A DNA stretch of 64,000 nt from Tissierella praeacuta_A (GCF_040396155.1 NZ_JBEBOY010000003.1:118240-182239); one strand, 5' to 3'. Shown: positions 49,769 through 60,164, numbered from the stretch's first letter. Notes: generated from the letters alone by a model not told the origin. Program-made: numbers and translations.

Positions 49769-50489
49769 ATGCAACCATTTATTCATCTTTTTGACACACC
49801 TAAAAATTTTTATTTTTATGATGTAAATAAAAATGAAAATGTAAGAATTGAACAGGATTTATATAAGTATTTGCATAATATGTTGCATAATCCAGATAAT
49901 TTTATTGTAAATGATTTATTAGAAGAAAAATTAAAAGATCTAAAAGATGGGGGATATCTATCTAATAACACAGTCAGAAGAATTTAGGAGTGCTTCTAAT
50001 TATACAAAATTTTTATCATATTTACATTATTTCGGAGAAATAGACATGGAGAACAATAAATTTTATACTAATGTATTTTTTCCATCAATAAAAAAAGCAT
50101 GTGGGAAATTAGCTAGACATGTAACTTTAGGTAGTATAAATTGTCCATCAGGGCCATGTATCCCAGGTAATAATAGACTAATGGTAAGCGTAGATGGATT
50201 ATTACTTCCTTGTGAAAGAGTCAGCGAAAATATAGACTCTAATTGTATTGGTAGTATAGATAGCGGATTTAATATAGAAAATGCAGAAAAAATACTAAAC
50301 ATTGCACAGTCTGTCATTGAAAATTGCAAGGAATGTTTTGCATTTAGGCATTGTACTTTGTGTGTAAAAGAACATGAATGTAAACTTATTGATGAAGATA
50401 GGATAAGAAGCAAATGTAAGGATGTACGATATAATTTTCATAGTGAATTAGTAGGAAGAGAAATAATAAATGAAATAACCATAAATTGA
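49769..50489 (+). pseudogene. Cys-rich peptide radical SAM maturase (CcpM-like), core deleted
   Basis: The first frame (49769-49987) begins MQPFIHLFDTPKNFYFYDVN, the characteristic start of clostridial Cys-rich-peptide maturases, and continues ~65 residues. The second frame (49947-50489), shifted by one, begins in the C-terminal part and carries the SPASM Cys-rich domain: INCPSGPCIPGNNRLMVSV, GLLLPCERVSE, NCKECFAFRHCTLCVKEHEC. The whole radical SAM core with its CxxxCxxC motif, roughly 250 residues, is missing between them. An intact maturase would install cross-links on a ribosomal peptide; this one cannot. Family assignment is by motif memory. Confidence 0.68.
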
Positions 50490-50499
50490 GGTGTGAGAT

Positions 50500-51593
50500 A
50501 TGACCAATAGAAAAAATATTTATTCTATCCTTATAGTGATGAAAGCTATGGATTAGTTAAAGGATTATTACTAAATAATGAAGCTATAGATATCTTAGCG
50601 CCTATAGGGACAGGACTTGTAGGTGAAGATATAGCTTATGCAGTTAATCGAAATGAAATAAAGCAGATAGTCAAGTCTACTAAAGAAATAGATTATAAAA
50701 ACTACGATACCCTAATTATCTCTTCTCATATTAGTTATAAACTATGTAAAAATGAGATATCAGATATTATTAATCAATCCAAAAAAGAAAATATGGAGAT
50801 TGTTTATCTAGGAGAAGATGAAGAAATAAATAAGCTATTAGAATCATATAAAAAATACTCATTAGGGGAGTTAGAAAAGATAAAAGAGATTCGAACTGCT
50901 ATAAAGAGATATAATGAACTAAATCTACCATTATATAAACCCAAAACACCAATAGTCTATATTGGAGGATTATTAGAAACTATAGATAGTTTTGATATAG
51001 CATTACAGATTAAATTGAGAATGGAAAAGTTAGGGTATAACGCATCTTTGATAACAAGGGAAATAGACGGAAGAATATTTGGTGCTATAAATTATCCAAA
51101 AGAATTTATGAAAGAGAATGAATCCATAGAAAGACAGATAGTCTAAGTTAATAGATTTGTACAAGCTATTGATTATGCAGAAAAGCCAGATATTATACTA
51201 ATGGATATACCAAAGGGAATGATTCAATATAGTGATAGCTTCCATAATACCTTTGGCATTTACACTTATATGATTGCCCAAACTCTGCCGCCAGATTATT
51301 TAATATTAACAGTATTACCTACAATCACTATTAAAGAATACATAGAGGATATAGACAAGCATTTTAAGAATATCATAGGAAAGAGCATTGATATGCGTAA
51401 TGTGACAAATGCAATATATGATATTACTGCTGAAGTAACTGATATAATTGATAAGCCTTTGTATATGTTAGAAGAAGAAATTGATGAAATGATATTAGAC
51501 AAAAAAACTAACTGTGATTTAAATCTAATTAATTTGAATAAAAAAGAAAGTATAGATATAGTGATAAATAATATAATTGAAAGGTTCTCATAA
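50500..51593 (+). pseudogene. Peptide maturation system protein (TIGR04066-like), broken
   Basis: Reconstructed as ~365 residues: ATG 50500 (site GAGGTG), MTNRK, then a one-base loss in the A-run at 50511-50516; the true frame continues KYLFYPYSDESYGLVKGLLL, APIGTGLVGEDIAYAVN, then from 50793 IVYLGEDEEINKLLESYKKY and LYKPKTPIVYIGGLLETIDS. An in-frame TAA at 51144-51146 interrupts it; the same frame resumes VNRFVQAIDYAEKPDIILMD and runs to 51593. Family members accompany CcpM maturases; biochemical role unknown. Two disabling mutations show decay. Confidence 0.65.
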
Positions 51594-51605
51594 GGGGGGA
51601 ATGAC

Positions 51606-51845
51606 TTGGATGGATTAAAAATAAAACTATGCGATGATATTGCTAGAATTTATAAAAAAGATATAAATTTGGTATTAAAAAACACGGATAAATCCCTGTT
51701 CTGCGATCCATTTTATTTAACTGCAGAGCAAGTATTATATCTATATTTTCACATAAAGAAGAACTACAATTTGTCGATTTTAGAAGAAAAAATTATTGAA
51801 GGCCACTTTCAAAGTATAGATAAGATATATTCGGTATTATACTAA
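51606..51845 (+). CDS. Acyl-carrier-related peptide maturation protein
   Basis: 79 residues. Position and sequence (LCDDIARIYKKDINLVLKNT, DPFYLTAEQVLYLYFHIKKN) fit the acyl-carrier-related proteins found in CcpM-type clusters. The canonical DSL phosphopantetheine-Ser motif of true acyl carriers is replaced by DPF, so it may not carry a prosthetic group. TTG start behind AAGGGGGG. It follows the broken TIGR04066-like gene by 12 bp and is itself undisrupted. Confidence 0.55.
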   Translation: MDGLKIKLCDDIARIYKKDINLVLKNTDKSLFCDPFYLTAEQVLYLYFHIKKNYNLSILEEKIIEGHFQSIDKIYSVLY

Positions 51846-51898
51846 TGTTTTATATAGATCTTATATATAAGAAAATATCTAAAGGGGGTTAGATATTC

Positions 51899-53175
51899 AT
51901 GTTTACACTAATAAAAATGGATTTAAAACAAAGAGTAAAGCATCCATTGACTTGGTTTATTATATTGATACTATGCATAATGTCCATGTTAAATATTATA
52001 GAAACAAAAAATGCTAGGTTTAATCGTAGATTTAGTGGGCATGATGTTTATTCCTTAGGAAATAGAGGATTTACTGATTGGACTTTTGGATGGGGTAAAG
52101 TATATGGTGATCGTGAGATGAAATTATATCCAAAGGCATATTATTCAGATTCTATGCTTAATAAAGTACAAGAAGATTTACTTAAAGCAAATGAAGAAAA
52201 TAATATAAAAGAAATAACTAGATTGATGAGTTTCTATGATCTTTTATTTGCTAAAGCATCTTCAATAACTAATGACCCTATAATGAACGAAATTTTTCAA
52301 AAAAAAGTCATAAATATATGGATGGATGTCAGCGGAGGGATACCTTATGAGGACATAGGATTTATCATTAGAGAAGATTCGGATGCAGGCAATTGGTTTT
52401 TGCTATCTGCAAAATATTATTATCAGCTATATTTAAATAATTTGGAGCCTATTTATTCAGATGATGTGAACAATATTACATATTTATATGAGTATTTCTT
52501 TAATATCCTGCCAAAGTTTATTATTATCATTCCAATACTTTTTATTTACAATATTATCAATAAAGAAAAGAATATAGGAAGTTTAAAGCTAGTTCTTACT
52601 CAATCTATTAGTAGATGTAAATATTATATAAGTAAATGGTTAAGTGGGGTTATCCATATAATATTTATTCTATTTTTCCCGTCAGTGGTTATAAGTATAT
52701 TGTTAGGATTAAAAAAAGGATTTGTACCCTTAAACTATCCTACATTTTACCTAATGAATCTACCTTTAGTTATTTCGCCCCAAAATATGATTATATGAAT
52801 CATATTAATATTGTTGATCCACACGATAAGATAGAAGTTATTCCTTTTTTCAACTATCTATTAATGGTAATATTATCAACTATTCTATTTATAGCCTTTA
52901 CTGTAGCACTAACACAGCTTATATCTGCAATTATTAATAAAGAGATAATAAGTTTTGTTGCAATATCAATAGTATTTGCCATAGGTATATTAATAAGTAG
53001 CCCTTTTAAATATGGTAAGCATTTAAATTTAAGCCCCTTTACTATGAAACACGCATCAAGAATTGTTATAGGAACCTATAATGTTACAGCATTAACCAGT
53101 ACGCTTATTTTATTGGCATCTACGATAGTTTTGTTGATAGCAGGGACCATCTATTTCAAGAGAAAAGAAATCTAA
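51899..53175 (+). pseudogene. ABC transporter permease with frameshift (RiPP cluster)
   Basis: The first frame (51899-52798) encodes an N-terminal membrane segment, a large extracytoplasmic loop and two or three further segments (LPKFIIIIPILFIYNIINKE, GSLKLVLTQSISR). The second frame (open 52636-53175) carries the remaining segments (FFNYLLMVILSTILFIAFTV to LASTIVLLIAGTIYFKRKEI). The shift falls around 52745-52790 and equals one lost base. Joined, it would be a ~425-residue ABC-2 type permease like the one at 54089. GGGGGTTAG precedes the ATG. Confidence 0.75.
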
Positions 53176-53190
53176 TAGGAGGTATTAGTT

Positions 53191-54111
53191 ATGAATGAGA
53201 ACTATGTAGTTGTTGTGGAAGGTTTAAATAAAACCTATGGGAAAAAGAAAGTACTAGATGATGTATCTCTTTACTTAAGATCAAATGAAATCGTAGGCTT
53301 TATTGGTCCGAATGGAGCAGGAAAATCTACCACAATGAAATGCATATGTAATCTAATTTATCCAGATAGTGGTAGAGTAACAATCAATGGATATGATTTA
53401 TTTAAAGACAGAGAAAAGGCATTGGATGCTCAAGCAGCATTAATAGAAAGTCCAGGGCTATATCAAGATATGACGGGAAAAGAAAATATAAACTTAATAG
53501 CCAAGCTAAGAAATATATCAAAAGAAAGGGTAAAAGAAATATATGATTTTACAGAAATCGGAGATGCATTAGATAGAAATGTATCAGGATATTCAATGGG
53601 AATGAAACAAAGACTAGGTCTGGGAATTTCCATTATGAGTAAGCCAAAACTTCTTATATTAGATGAACCTACTAATGGATTAGATCCAACAGGGATTATA
53701 CATTTAAGAAATACATTACAAATGTTAATAAAAGAAGAGGATATATCCATACTATTTTCTTCTCATCAATTAGGAGAAGTAGAAAAATTAGCTAATAGGA
53801 TCATTTGCATAAATAAAGGAAAAATCATAGAAACACCTAAGTCAATGGAGCAAAAATATAGATATATTTTGCAGGTAAATCATAATGAGGAAGTTTATAA
53901 GATAATAAAAGAAGAGATAAAAATAGAAAAGGTAGAAAAGATTTCTCATGATTCTATCCGAGTGGAATTAGATAACCAAGAAGAATTAGGAAGAACCCTT
54001 AAATATCTTATAGAAAAAGACATAAATATATTGGATATATATAAGGATAGTATAGATGTGGAGTCCGTCTATAAGGAAGTATATGGTGATGGAAATGACA
54101 AAAACAATTAA
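53191..54111 (+). CDS. ABC transporter ATP-binding protein (RiPP cluster)
   Basis: 306 residues, undisrupted. Walker A GFIGPNGAGKSTTMKCI (about 36-52), Q-loop in AALIESPGLYQDMTG, signature YSMGMKQRLGLGISIMSKPK, Walker B LLILDEPTNGLDP, H-loop LFSSHQLGEVEKLA, and a ~90-residue C-terminal extension typical of bacteriocin-immunity and export ATPases. AGGAGGTATTAG precedes the ATG. It should power the two ABC-2 permeases encoded on either side; one of these is frameshifted, so the pump may now act with the intact one only. Confidence 0.93.
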   Translation: MNENYVVVVEGLNKTYGKKKVLDDVSLYLRSNEIVGFIGPNGAGKSTTMKCICNLIYPDSGRVTINGYDLFKDREKALDAQAALIESPGLYQDMTGKENINLIAKLRNISKERVKEIYDFTEIGDALDRNVSGYSMGMKQRLGLGISIMSKPKLLILDEPTNGLDPTGIIHLRNTLQMLIKEEDISILFSSHQLGEVEKLANRIICINKGKIIETPKSMEQKYRYILQVNHNEEVYKIIKEEIKIEKVEKISHDSIRVELDNQEELGRTLKYLIEKDINILDIYKDSIDVESVYKEVYGDGNDKNN

Positions 54112-55309
54112 AAATGAAATATATAAGTTTTTTAAAAGCAAGAAAAACATTATTGTTATAATCCTATTTTTCGCTTATCTACTATGTATCAATTTCTATA
54201 ATTTAAAAGAATACAAAATATATATGAAGGAAATCAAACAAGAATATTTGAATAATTATGCTCAAGCAGATGGATTTTTTATGGGAAACGCCAGATTACT
54301 GGTAAGTAGAAGTGATATATTAACCGATGAAGAGATTGAAGAAATAGAGAAACAAATGGAGTTTTATAAGGTAGAGAGAAGTAAATTAAAATTGATTGAA
54401 GGAAAATACGTAAATAATAGGCCAGAGTACTATAGAGATATATTAATATATAAAAATGAAAGATATGAGAATATTATTAAGGGATTAAATGATGGTGTAA
54501 TTAAAGAAGATTTCTTATTAGGTAAAAATTCCAATATAGAAGAAATACAAAAGGAAGTGGCATTAAATCAATACATATTAGATAACGAAATAGAGCCAGT
54601 TATAAATCCCTATACAATGACAGGAGCAAATTCACTAGTTATGTTTTTAAAAGGAAACAATCTAATAATACTAGTATTTCTTATAGCACTTTTATCCATT
54701 GACATATATCTTTCGGAAGTAGAAGAAGGAAGCTATAAATTGTCCTATACTCAACCCTTTGAAAGAAAAGATATCTTTCTAGGGAAGGTAATTACAATCT
54801 TAATTATATCAATGTTACTTATTGTATTAGGAGCAATATTGAACTTTGGAGCCATAAGCAGTATCTATGAAGTAGGAAATATGAATTATCCATTTATAGC
54901 AAATGAAAATATAAATCAAATAGTATTTAATAACAATAATACAGAATATACCATAATGCCTCTATGGAAATACGTTTTACTGGGATTTGGTCTGTTACTG
55001 TCAATTGTTATTTTTACGATAACTTTAATTATATGTATATCCATATTTACGGATTCCAGTAAAAAAACAATGGGAACTTCCATTATGTTATTAATTCTAG
55101 CATTTATCTTTGATAATTTTCTTACAAAACAGTCTATAGTAAACCTAATTTATCCATACTCTTATATATACATTAGAAATGCAATAGAAGTAAATAAACG
55201 TTCCAATTATTTATTTGGAATATTATTAAATAGCTTGATGTCCATCGGGTTGTTTATAATGAGTTATTATAAATTTATTCAAAAGGATTTTCTAGGGACA
55301 AAGGAATAA
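54089..55309 (+). CDS. ABC-2 type transporter permease (RiPP cluster)
   Basis: About 406 residues. N-terminal membrane segment (NIIVIILFFAYLLCINFYNL), a large extracytoplasmic helical region (~40-195), then five segments to the C-terminus, the usual layout of peptide-antibiotic export or immunity permeases. SYKLSYTQPFERKDIFLGKV is a typical ABC-2 loop. Start chosen at ATG 54089, nine bases after AAGGAAG and inside the 3' end of the ATPase gene (overlap 23 bp); 54083 is an alternative. Undisrupted. Confidence 0.8.
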   Translation: MEMTKTIKNEIYKFFKSKKNIIVIILFFAYLLCINFYNLKEYKIYMKEIKQEYLNNYAQADGFFMGNARLLVSRSDILTDEEIEEIEKQMEFYKVERSKLKLIEGKYVNNRPEYYRDILIYKNERYENIIKGLNDGVIKEDFLLGKNSNIEEIQKEVALNQYILDNEIEPVINPYTMTGANSLVMFLKGNNLIILVFLIALLSIDIYLSEVEEGSYKLSYTQPFERKDIFLGKVITILIISMLLIVLGAILNFGAISSIYEVGNMNYPFIANENINQIVFNNNNTEYTIMPLWKYVLLGFGLLLSIVIFTITLIICISIFTDSSKKTMGTSIMLLILAFIFDNFLTKQSIVNLIYPYSYIYIRNAIEVNKRSNYLFGILLNSLMSIGLFIMSYYKFIQKDFLGTKE

Positions 55310-55329
55310 GTATATGGAGGGATTGGTTG

Positions 55330-56046
55330 ATGAGAAAGATAGATTTTATATTGATTATATTAGTAATTATTATTGTATTAGGTGGTTGCAAGAATGATGC
55401 TGGAAAGATAATAAATGGCTATACACAAATAGGTAATTTGAAATTGGAGCAAGTTCAAATACCTAAAGTGGGAGAAGAAATAGCTGTTATCACAACCAAT
55501 ATGGGTGAAATAAAGATGAGATTATTTCCAGAAATAGCACCAAAAGCAGTTGGGAATTTTAAGACCTTAGTCAAAAAAGGATTTTATGATGGAATTAAAT
55601 TTACAAGAATAGAAGATAATTTTCTAATACAAATTGGAGATAATCCAGAATATCCAGAGGGGAAAAGTATATTTGGAGAATTTTTTGAAGATGAATATGA
55701 TTTAAACTATAGACATATAACAGGTTCAGTTGGGCTAGCTAAAAAAGAAGCAAATAAAAACCATAGTAATTTTAATATTATAGTGCAAGATGGAATAGAT
55801 GAAGAATATGTGGAAGCTATGAAAGAATTAGATGAAGAAGGATATCCAAAGGATGTCATAAAAGCCTATGAAATACTAGGTGGTGTACCAAGATTAGATT
55901 TAAGATATACAATATTTGCACAAGTATTTTATGGTATGGATACAGTGATGGCAATAAATAAAGTAACTACAAACCCTGTAACTAAGGAGCCAATAGAGGA
56001 TATAATTATAGAAAAAGCTGAAATAGTACTCTATGAAGGGAAATAA
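55330..56046 (+). CDS. Cyclophilin-type peptidyl-prolyl isomerase, lipoprotein
   Basis: About 238 residues. Lipobox LGGC near residue 19-22 after MRKIDFILIILVIIIVLGG. The cyclophilin domain covers 50-235: AVITTNMGEIKMRLFPEIAP, KAVGNFKTLVKKGFYDGIKF, RIEDNFLIQIGD, GSVGLAKKEANKNHSNFNII, AQVFYGMDTVMAINKV. The catalytic Arg lies in FTRIEDNF. Starts at ATG 55330 with GGAGGG upstream. It sits between the ABC genes, as in related CcpM-type clusters, and may fold or process the exported peptide outside the membrane (inference). Confidence 0.88.
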   Translation: MRKIDFILIILVIIIVLGGCKNDAGKIINGYTQIGNLKLEQVQIPKVGEEIAVITTNMGEIKMRLFPEIAPKAVGNFKTLVKKGFYDGIKFTRIEDNFLIQIGDNPEYPEGKSIFGEFFEDEYDLNYRHITGSVGLAKKEANKNHSNFNIIVQDGIDEEYVEAMKELDEEGYPKDVIKAYEILGGVPRLDLRYTIFAQVFYGMDTVMAINKVTTNPVTKEPIEDIIIEKAEIVLYEGK

Positions 56047-56066
56047 TATTATTAGGAGAAAATAGC

Positions 56067-57845
56067 ATGAAAGAAAATGAATACAGAAGAATGAGAAATT
56101 CTATAAAGAGAATAATGAAATATATTTATGAAATTTCTCCGAAATACTTTATTGTCAGTCTATTATTTACAATACTAGTAGGTTTTACATCCGCTATGTC
56201 AATCTGGGCAACTAGATTATTGATTAATGGAATAGTTAAAACTACTCTAAATAAAGGCAGTAACTTTATAAGAATATTGATTATTTATGGGATAACCAAT
56301 ATTCTCATACAATTTATTCAATCTATAGATAGCTATGTAAGTTCAAATCATCAATTAAAGATAAATTATAAAATGAATATGGATGTATTGAAGAAATGTA
56401 AAGAGTTAAGGTTACAGGATTTTGAAGACTCAGAAGTCTATAATATCCTGGGCAGAGCCGAGATGGAAGGGCAAATAAAAGGCTATATAGCATATAAAAA
56501 CATACTCTCAATAATAACACAGATAGCTTCAATAGTGTCTATTTCAGTAATAATCCTTTCCTGGGATTCTTATGTTTTTCTACTAGTATTAATAACACCA
56601 ATTATATCAACTGTAGTAAATACAAGAATAGGATATAGGAACTATAAAATGCGGATGGAAAGGATGAAAGAAGTTCGTCAAACTTCATATATAAACTATC
56701 TACTTACTAATGATATAGCATGTAAAGAAGTAAAAGTATATAATATAGGATCATATCTAATCGATACATTTTCGAGGATAAAGAAAAAGATACTAAACCA
56801 AGACTCACATATCATTAGAATAAATACACTTTGTTCCATAGGATTAAGTTTAGTGGAGGAATTAATCAGCTTATTTATAGTATTTAGAGTTGTAGAGATG
56901 GCGACAATAGGGAAAATCCTAGTAGGAGATACAGTGGCTTATATAGATAGTCTAAGCACAATACAATCAAATGTAGGTAAATTTTTAAAGAGTTTGTCTG
57001 AGATTTACAACGATATTTTATATGTAGAACAATTTTATAAACTATTGGATTTAGAGATATTGGGAAATGAAGATAGGATAATAGAAATAGATGAAATCAA
57101 GGAAATTGAGTTTAAAGAAGTAAGTTATGCTTATGAAGGTTGCAATAACAATACTCTTTTCAATATAAATATTAAGATTGAGAAAGGTGATCTTATAGGT
57201 ATAGTAGGGGAGAATGGATCAGGTAAGACTACTTTTATAAAACTTCTATGTGGATTTTATGATAATTATCGGGGAGAAATATTGATAAATGGAATAGAGT
57301 TAAAGAAAATAAATTCCAATAGCCTAAGGAAAAGAATGGGAATAATATTTCAAGATTTCAATAAATATGAAATGACATTAAGGGAAAATATCGGATTTGG
57401 AGATATTAATGAAATAAACAATGATGAAAAAATACTAAGGGCTTTAGAAGAAGTAAATTTAAAAGATAAAATCAATAGATTTGCAGAAAAGATAGATACT
57501 CAAATGGGTAAATGGTTCGGAGGAGAGGAGCTATCCAAAGGGCAATGGCAAAGAATAGCATTAGGAAGAGCATTTATAAGAGATGCAGATGTATATATAT
57601 TAGATGAGCCAACTTCTTCTTTAGATCCAATATCTGAGAAAGAAATTTTTAATTTAATGATAGATAAAAGCAAAGAAAAAACAAGTTTCTTTATTACCCA
57701 TAGATTGGAAAATATAATAGAAATAGATCCTAGGATTATTGTATTTTCTGATGGAGAAATTGTTGGAGATGGAAAGCATAAAACCTTGAAAGATAATTGT
57801 GCAAGTTATGAAAAGCTATTAGGAAATATTGTTTATAGTAAATGA
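56067..57845 (+). CDS. ABC exporter, fused membrane and ATPase domains (RiPP cluster)
   Basis: 592 residues, undisrupted. Six-helix exporter domain (about 20-330), then ATPase domain: Walker A GIVGENGSGKTTFIKLLCGF, Q-loop IIFQDFNKYEMTLRENIGFG, signature LSKGQWQRIALGRAFIRDAD, Walker B VYILDEPTSSLDP, H-loop FFITHRLENI. There is no N-terminal C39 peptidase domain, so leader removal would need another enzyme. AGGAGAAAATAGC precedes the ATG. Last gene of the cluster, followed by a terminator. Confidence 0.9.
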   Translation: MKENEYRRMRNSIKRIMKYIYEISPKYFIVSLLFTILVGFTSAMSIWATRLLINGIVKTTLNKGSNFIRILIIYGITNILIQFIQSIDSYVSSNHQLKINYKMNMDVLKKCKELRLQDFEDSEVYNILGRAEMEGQIKGYIAYKNILSIITQIASIVSISVIILSWDSYVFLLVLITPIISTVVNTRIGYRNYKMRMERMKEVRQTSYINYLLTNDIACKEVKVYNIGSYLIDTFSRIKKKILNQDSHIIRINTLCSIGLSLVEELISLFIVFRVVEMATIGKILVGDTVAYIDSLSTIQSNVGKFLKSLSEIYNDILYVEQFYKLLDLEILGNEDRIIEIDEIKEIEFKEVSYAYEGCNNNTLFNINIKIEKGDLIGIVGENGSGKTTFIKLLCGFYDNYRGEILINGIELKKINSNSLRKRMGIIFQDFNKYEMTLRENIGFGDINEINNDEKILRALEEVNLKDKINRFAEKIDTQMGKWFGGEELSKGQWQRIALGRAFIRDADVYILDEPTSSLDPISEKEIFNLMIDKSKEKTSFFITHRLENIIEIDPRIIVFSDGEIVGDGKHKTLKDNCASYEKLLGNIVYSK

Positions 57846-57865
57846 TAGACTATAAATAAAAGCCT

Positions 57866-57892
57866 AGGGACATATTAGTGTCCCTGTTTTAA
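57866..57892 (+). terminator. Intrinsic terminator of the RiPP cluster
   Basis: Stem AGGGACA (57866-57872) / TGTCCCT (57879-57885) then GTTTT. Confidence 0.75.
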
Positions 57893-57958
57893 ATTAATTT
57901 GACAACTCTTATATAAAAAAATATTATATAGTTAATATACTAAGGTGAGGTGGATAAT

Positions 57959-58930
57959 TTGGTTACAAAGGTATATGAAAATATATATATGATTGAAGTA
58001 GTATTACCTAACAATCCTTTAAAGGCATTAAATGCCTATGTAATAAAAGGGGAAGACAAGTCTTTGATAATCGATACTGGGTTTAACAGAGAAGAATGTA
58101 TTGATGCTCTTTTTCAGGGATTGAGAGAGCTTAATATAGATATAAAAGATACAGAATTATTTATAACCCATTTACATGCAGACCATTCAGGAATGGCATC
58201 TATTTTTAAGAATGCAGGAGTAAAAATCTATGCAGGAGAAGTAGATGGAAGATTAATCAATGAAATGACATCAATGTCATACTGGGAAAGATTTGAAGAG
58301 TTTAAAGTTTTATTTGATTTAGAGAAAGATGGAGTAAATTTTTCTGAGCATCCAGGATATAAATATTGTTTAAAAGAACCTGTGGAGTTCATATACATGA
58401 AAGAAGGCAAGGGTATACAGGTGGGAGATTATTTCTTTGAAGTAATTGATATTCCAGGTCATACTCCTGGACATATTGGATTATATGAAAGAAATCATAA
58501 GTTGTTTTTCTGCGGTGACCATATATTAGATAGGATTACTCCAAATATTGCTTTTTGGGGATTTGAGGAGAATATTTTGGCTACATATTTTAATAGTTTA
58601 GCTAAGGTATACTCTTATGATATAGAGTATTTATTTTCAGCTCATAGAAATATAATTAGGGACCATACTAGACGAATTAATGAGTTAATGGCTCATCACA
58701 AGGAAAGACTTGGGGAGGTACTTGATATCCTAGAGGAAGGAGAATTATCTGTAAGAGATGTGGCTGCAAGAATGCATTGGAGTATAAGAGCTAAAGATTG
58801 GGATGACTTTCCTATTCCACAGAAATGGTTTGCAACTGGAGAAGCCATGTCACATCTGGAGCATTTATATTATACTGGTAAACTTAGTAAAGAAATGAGA
58901 GATGGAAAATTGTTTTATAAATTAAAATAG
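57959..58930 (+). CDS. MBL-fold metallo-hydrolase
   Basis: About 323 residues. Metallo-beta-lactamase fold with the metal motif H71-x-H73-x-D75-H76 in ITHLHADHSGMA, further ligands in IPGHTPGHIGL and FFCGDHILDRI, and LFSAHRNII near the end. A C-terminal ~75-residue helical/winged region (SVRDVAARMHWSIRAKDWDD … MSHLEHLYYTGKLSKEM) resembles LACTB2-type hydrolases. TTG start at 57959 eight bases after AAGGTGAGG; a GTG at 57950 overlaps that site. Substrate unknown (thioester, lactone or nucleic acid). Confidence 0.85.
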   Translation: MVTKVYENIYMIEVVLPNNPLKALNAYVIKGEDKSLIIDTGFNREECIDALFQGLRELNIDIKDTELFITHLHADHSGMASIFKNAGVKIYAGEVDGRLINEMTSMSYWERFEEFKVLFDLEKDGVNFSEHPGYKYCLKEPVEFIYMKEGKGIQVGDYFFEVIDIPGHTPGHIGLYERNHKLFFCGDHILDRITPNIAFWGFEENILATYFNSLAKVYSYDIEYLFSAHRNIIRDHTRRINELMAHHKERLGEVLDILEEGELSVRDVAARMHWSIRAKDWDDFPIPQKWFATGEAMSHLEHLYYTGKLSKEMRDGKLFYKLK

Positions 58931-58980
58931 TTTTATTTGGGTATAAATAACAGGAAAAAGATTATGGAGGGGATGATCAC

Positions 58981-60150
58981 ATGCTTAATTTCAATTATAA
59001 TATTCCTACAAAGGTGTTCTTCGGAAAAGGGAAAATAGAAGTATTAGGTAAGCAGATAAAGAAATATGGTTCTCGAGTACTTTTAGCTTATGGTGGAGGA
59101 AGTATTAAAAAAAATGGTGTATATGATGATGTAGTTAAGGCTCTAAGAGAAAATAATATTCCGTATTATGAGCTTTCAGGGATTGAGCCAAATCCAAGGG
59201 TAGAATCAGTAGCAGAAGGTGTAAGAATATGCAGGGACAATAATATTGATTTTATTTTGGCAGTAGGTGGGGGAAGTACTATAGATTGCTCTAAAGCCAT
59301 AGCTGCGTCTTATTATTATGAAGGGAATCCATGGGATTTAGTTATTGGTAAAGCTAGAATTGAAAAAGTTTTACCTATAGGTAGTGTACTTACATTATCA
59401 GCTACTGGTTCGGAAATGGATGCAGGTGCTGTAATAACTAATATGGAAACTAATCAAAAATATGGTTTTGGACATCCGGAGTTTTTTCCTAAGTTTTCAA
59501 TTTTAGATCCAGCATATACTTACACTGTATCGAAATATCAAACAGCATCAGGTGTGGCTGATATTATGAGTCATACTTTCGAAGTATATTTTAGTAATGA
59601 AAAGGGAGCATATCTACAGGATAGATTGGCAGAGTCCATACTAAAAACTTGTATTAAATATGGTAAAATTGCCATAGATGAACCAGAGAATTATGAAGCA
59701 AGGGCAAATCTTATGTGGTCTTCATCCTTAGCTATTAATGGATTATTAGCATATGGCAAGAATTCTAGTTGGTCAGTTCATCCATTAGAGCATGAATTGT
59801 CAGCATATTATGATATTACACATGGTGTAGGATTAGCTATATTGACACCTCATTGGATGGAACATGTATTAGATGAGAGTAATCTTTGGAAATTTGTTGA
59901 ATATGGAGTAAATGTATGGGATATAGATTCTAGTCTTGATCATATGGATATAGCTAAGCAGGCTATTGAGAAAACAAGTCAGTTCTTTAAATCCATGGAT
60001 ATTCCAATGACCCTAAAAGAAGTTGGTATAGATGATAAGAAACTTGAAATAATGGCAAGAGCTTTGATAGAATATAAAGAAGGACCTGTTGGAAACTTCA
60101 AGGCATTAGATTATGAGGATGTACTAAGTATTTATAAAAAGTCACTGTAA
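58981..60150 (+). CDS. Iron-containing alcohol (butanol) dehydrogenase
   Basis: 389 residues, group III alcohol dehydrogenase of the BdhA/YugJ type reducing aldehydes to alcohols with NAD(P)H. KVFFGKGKIEVLGKQIKKYG, LLAYGGGSIKKNGVYDDVV, AVGGGSTIDCSKAIA bind the nucleotide; metal ligands Asp and His are in SGVADIMSHTFEVYF and SWSVHPLEHELSAYYDITHGVGLAILTP-like blocks near 255-285. GGAGGGGATGATC precedes the ATG. A fermentative alcohol end-product pathway is implied. Single gene. Confidence 0.92.
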   Translation: MLNFNYNIPTKVFFGKGKIEVLGKQIKKYGSRVLLAYGGGSIKKNGVYDDVVKALRENNIPYYELSGIEPNPRVESVAEGVRICRDNNIDFILAVGGGSTIDCSKAIAASYYYEGNPWDLVIGKARIEKVLPIGSVLTLSATGSEMDAGAVITNMETNQKYGFGHPEFFPKFSILDPAYTYTVSKYQTASGVADIMSHTFEVYFSNEKGAYLQDRLAESILKTCIKYGKIAIDEPENYEARANLMWSSSLAINGLLAYGKNSSWSVHPLEHELSAYYDITHGVGLAILTPHWMEHVLDESNLWKFVEYGVNVWDIDSSLDHMDIAKQAIEKTSQFFKSMDIPMTLKEVGIDDKKLEIMARALIEYKEGPVGNFKALDYEDVLSIYKKSL

Positions 60151-60164
60151 AGATAGTGAATAGT

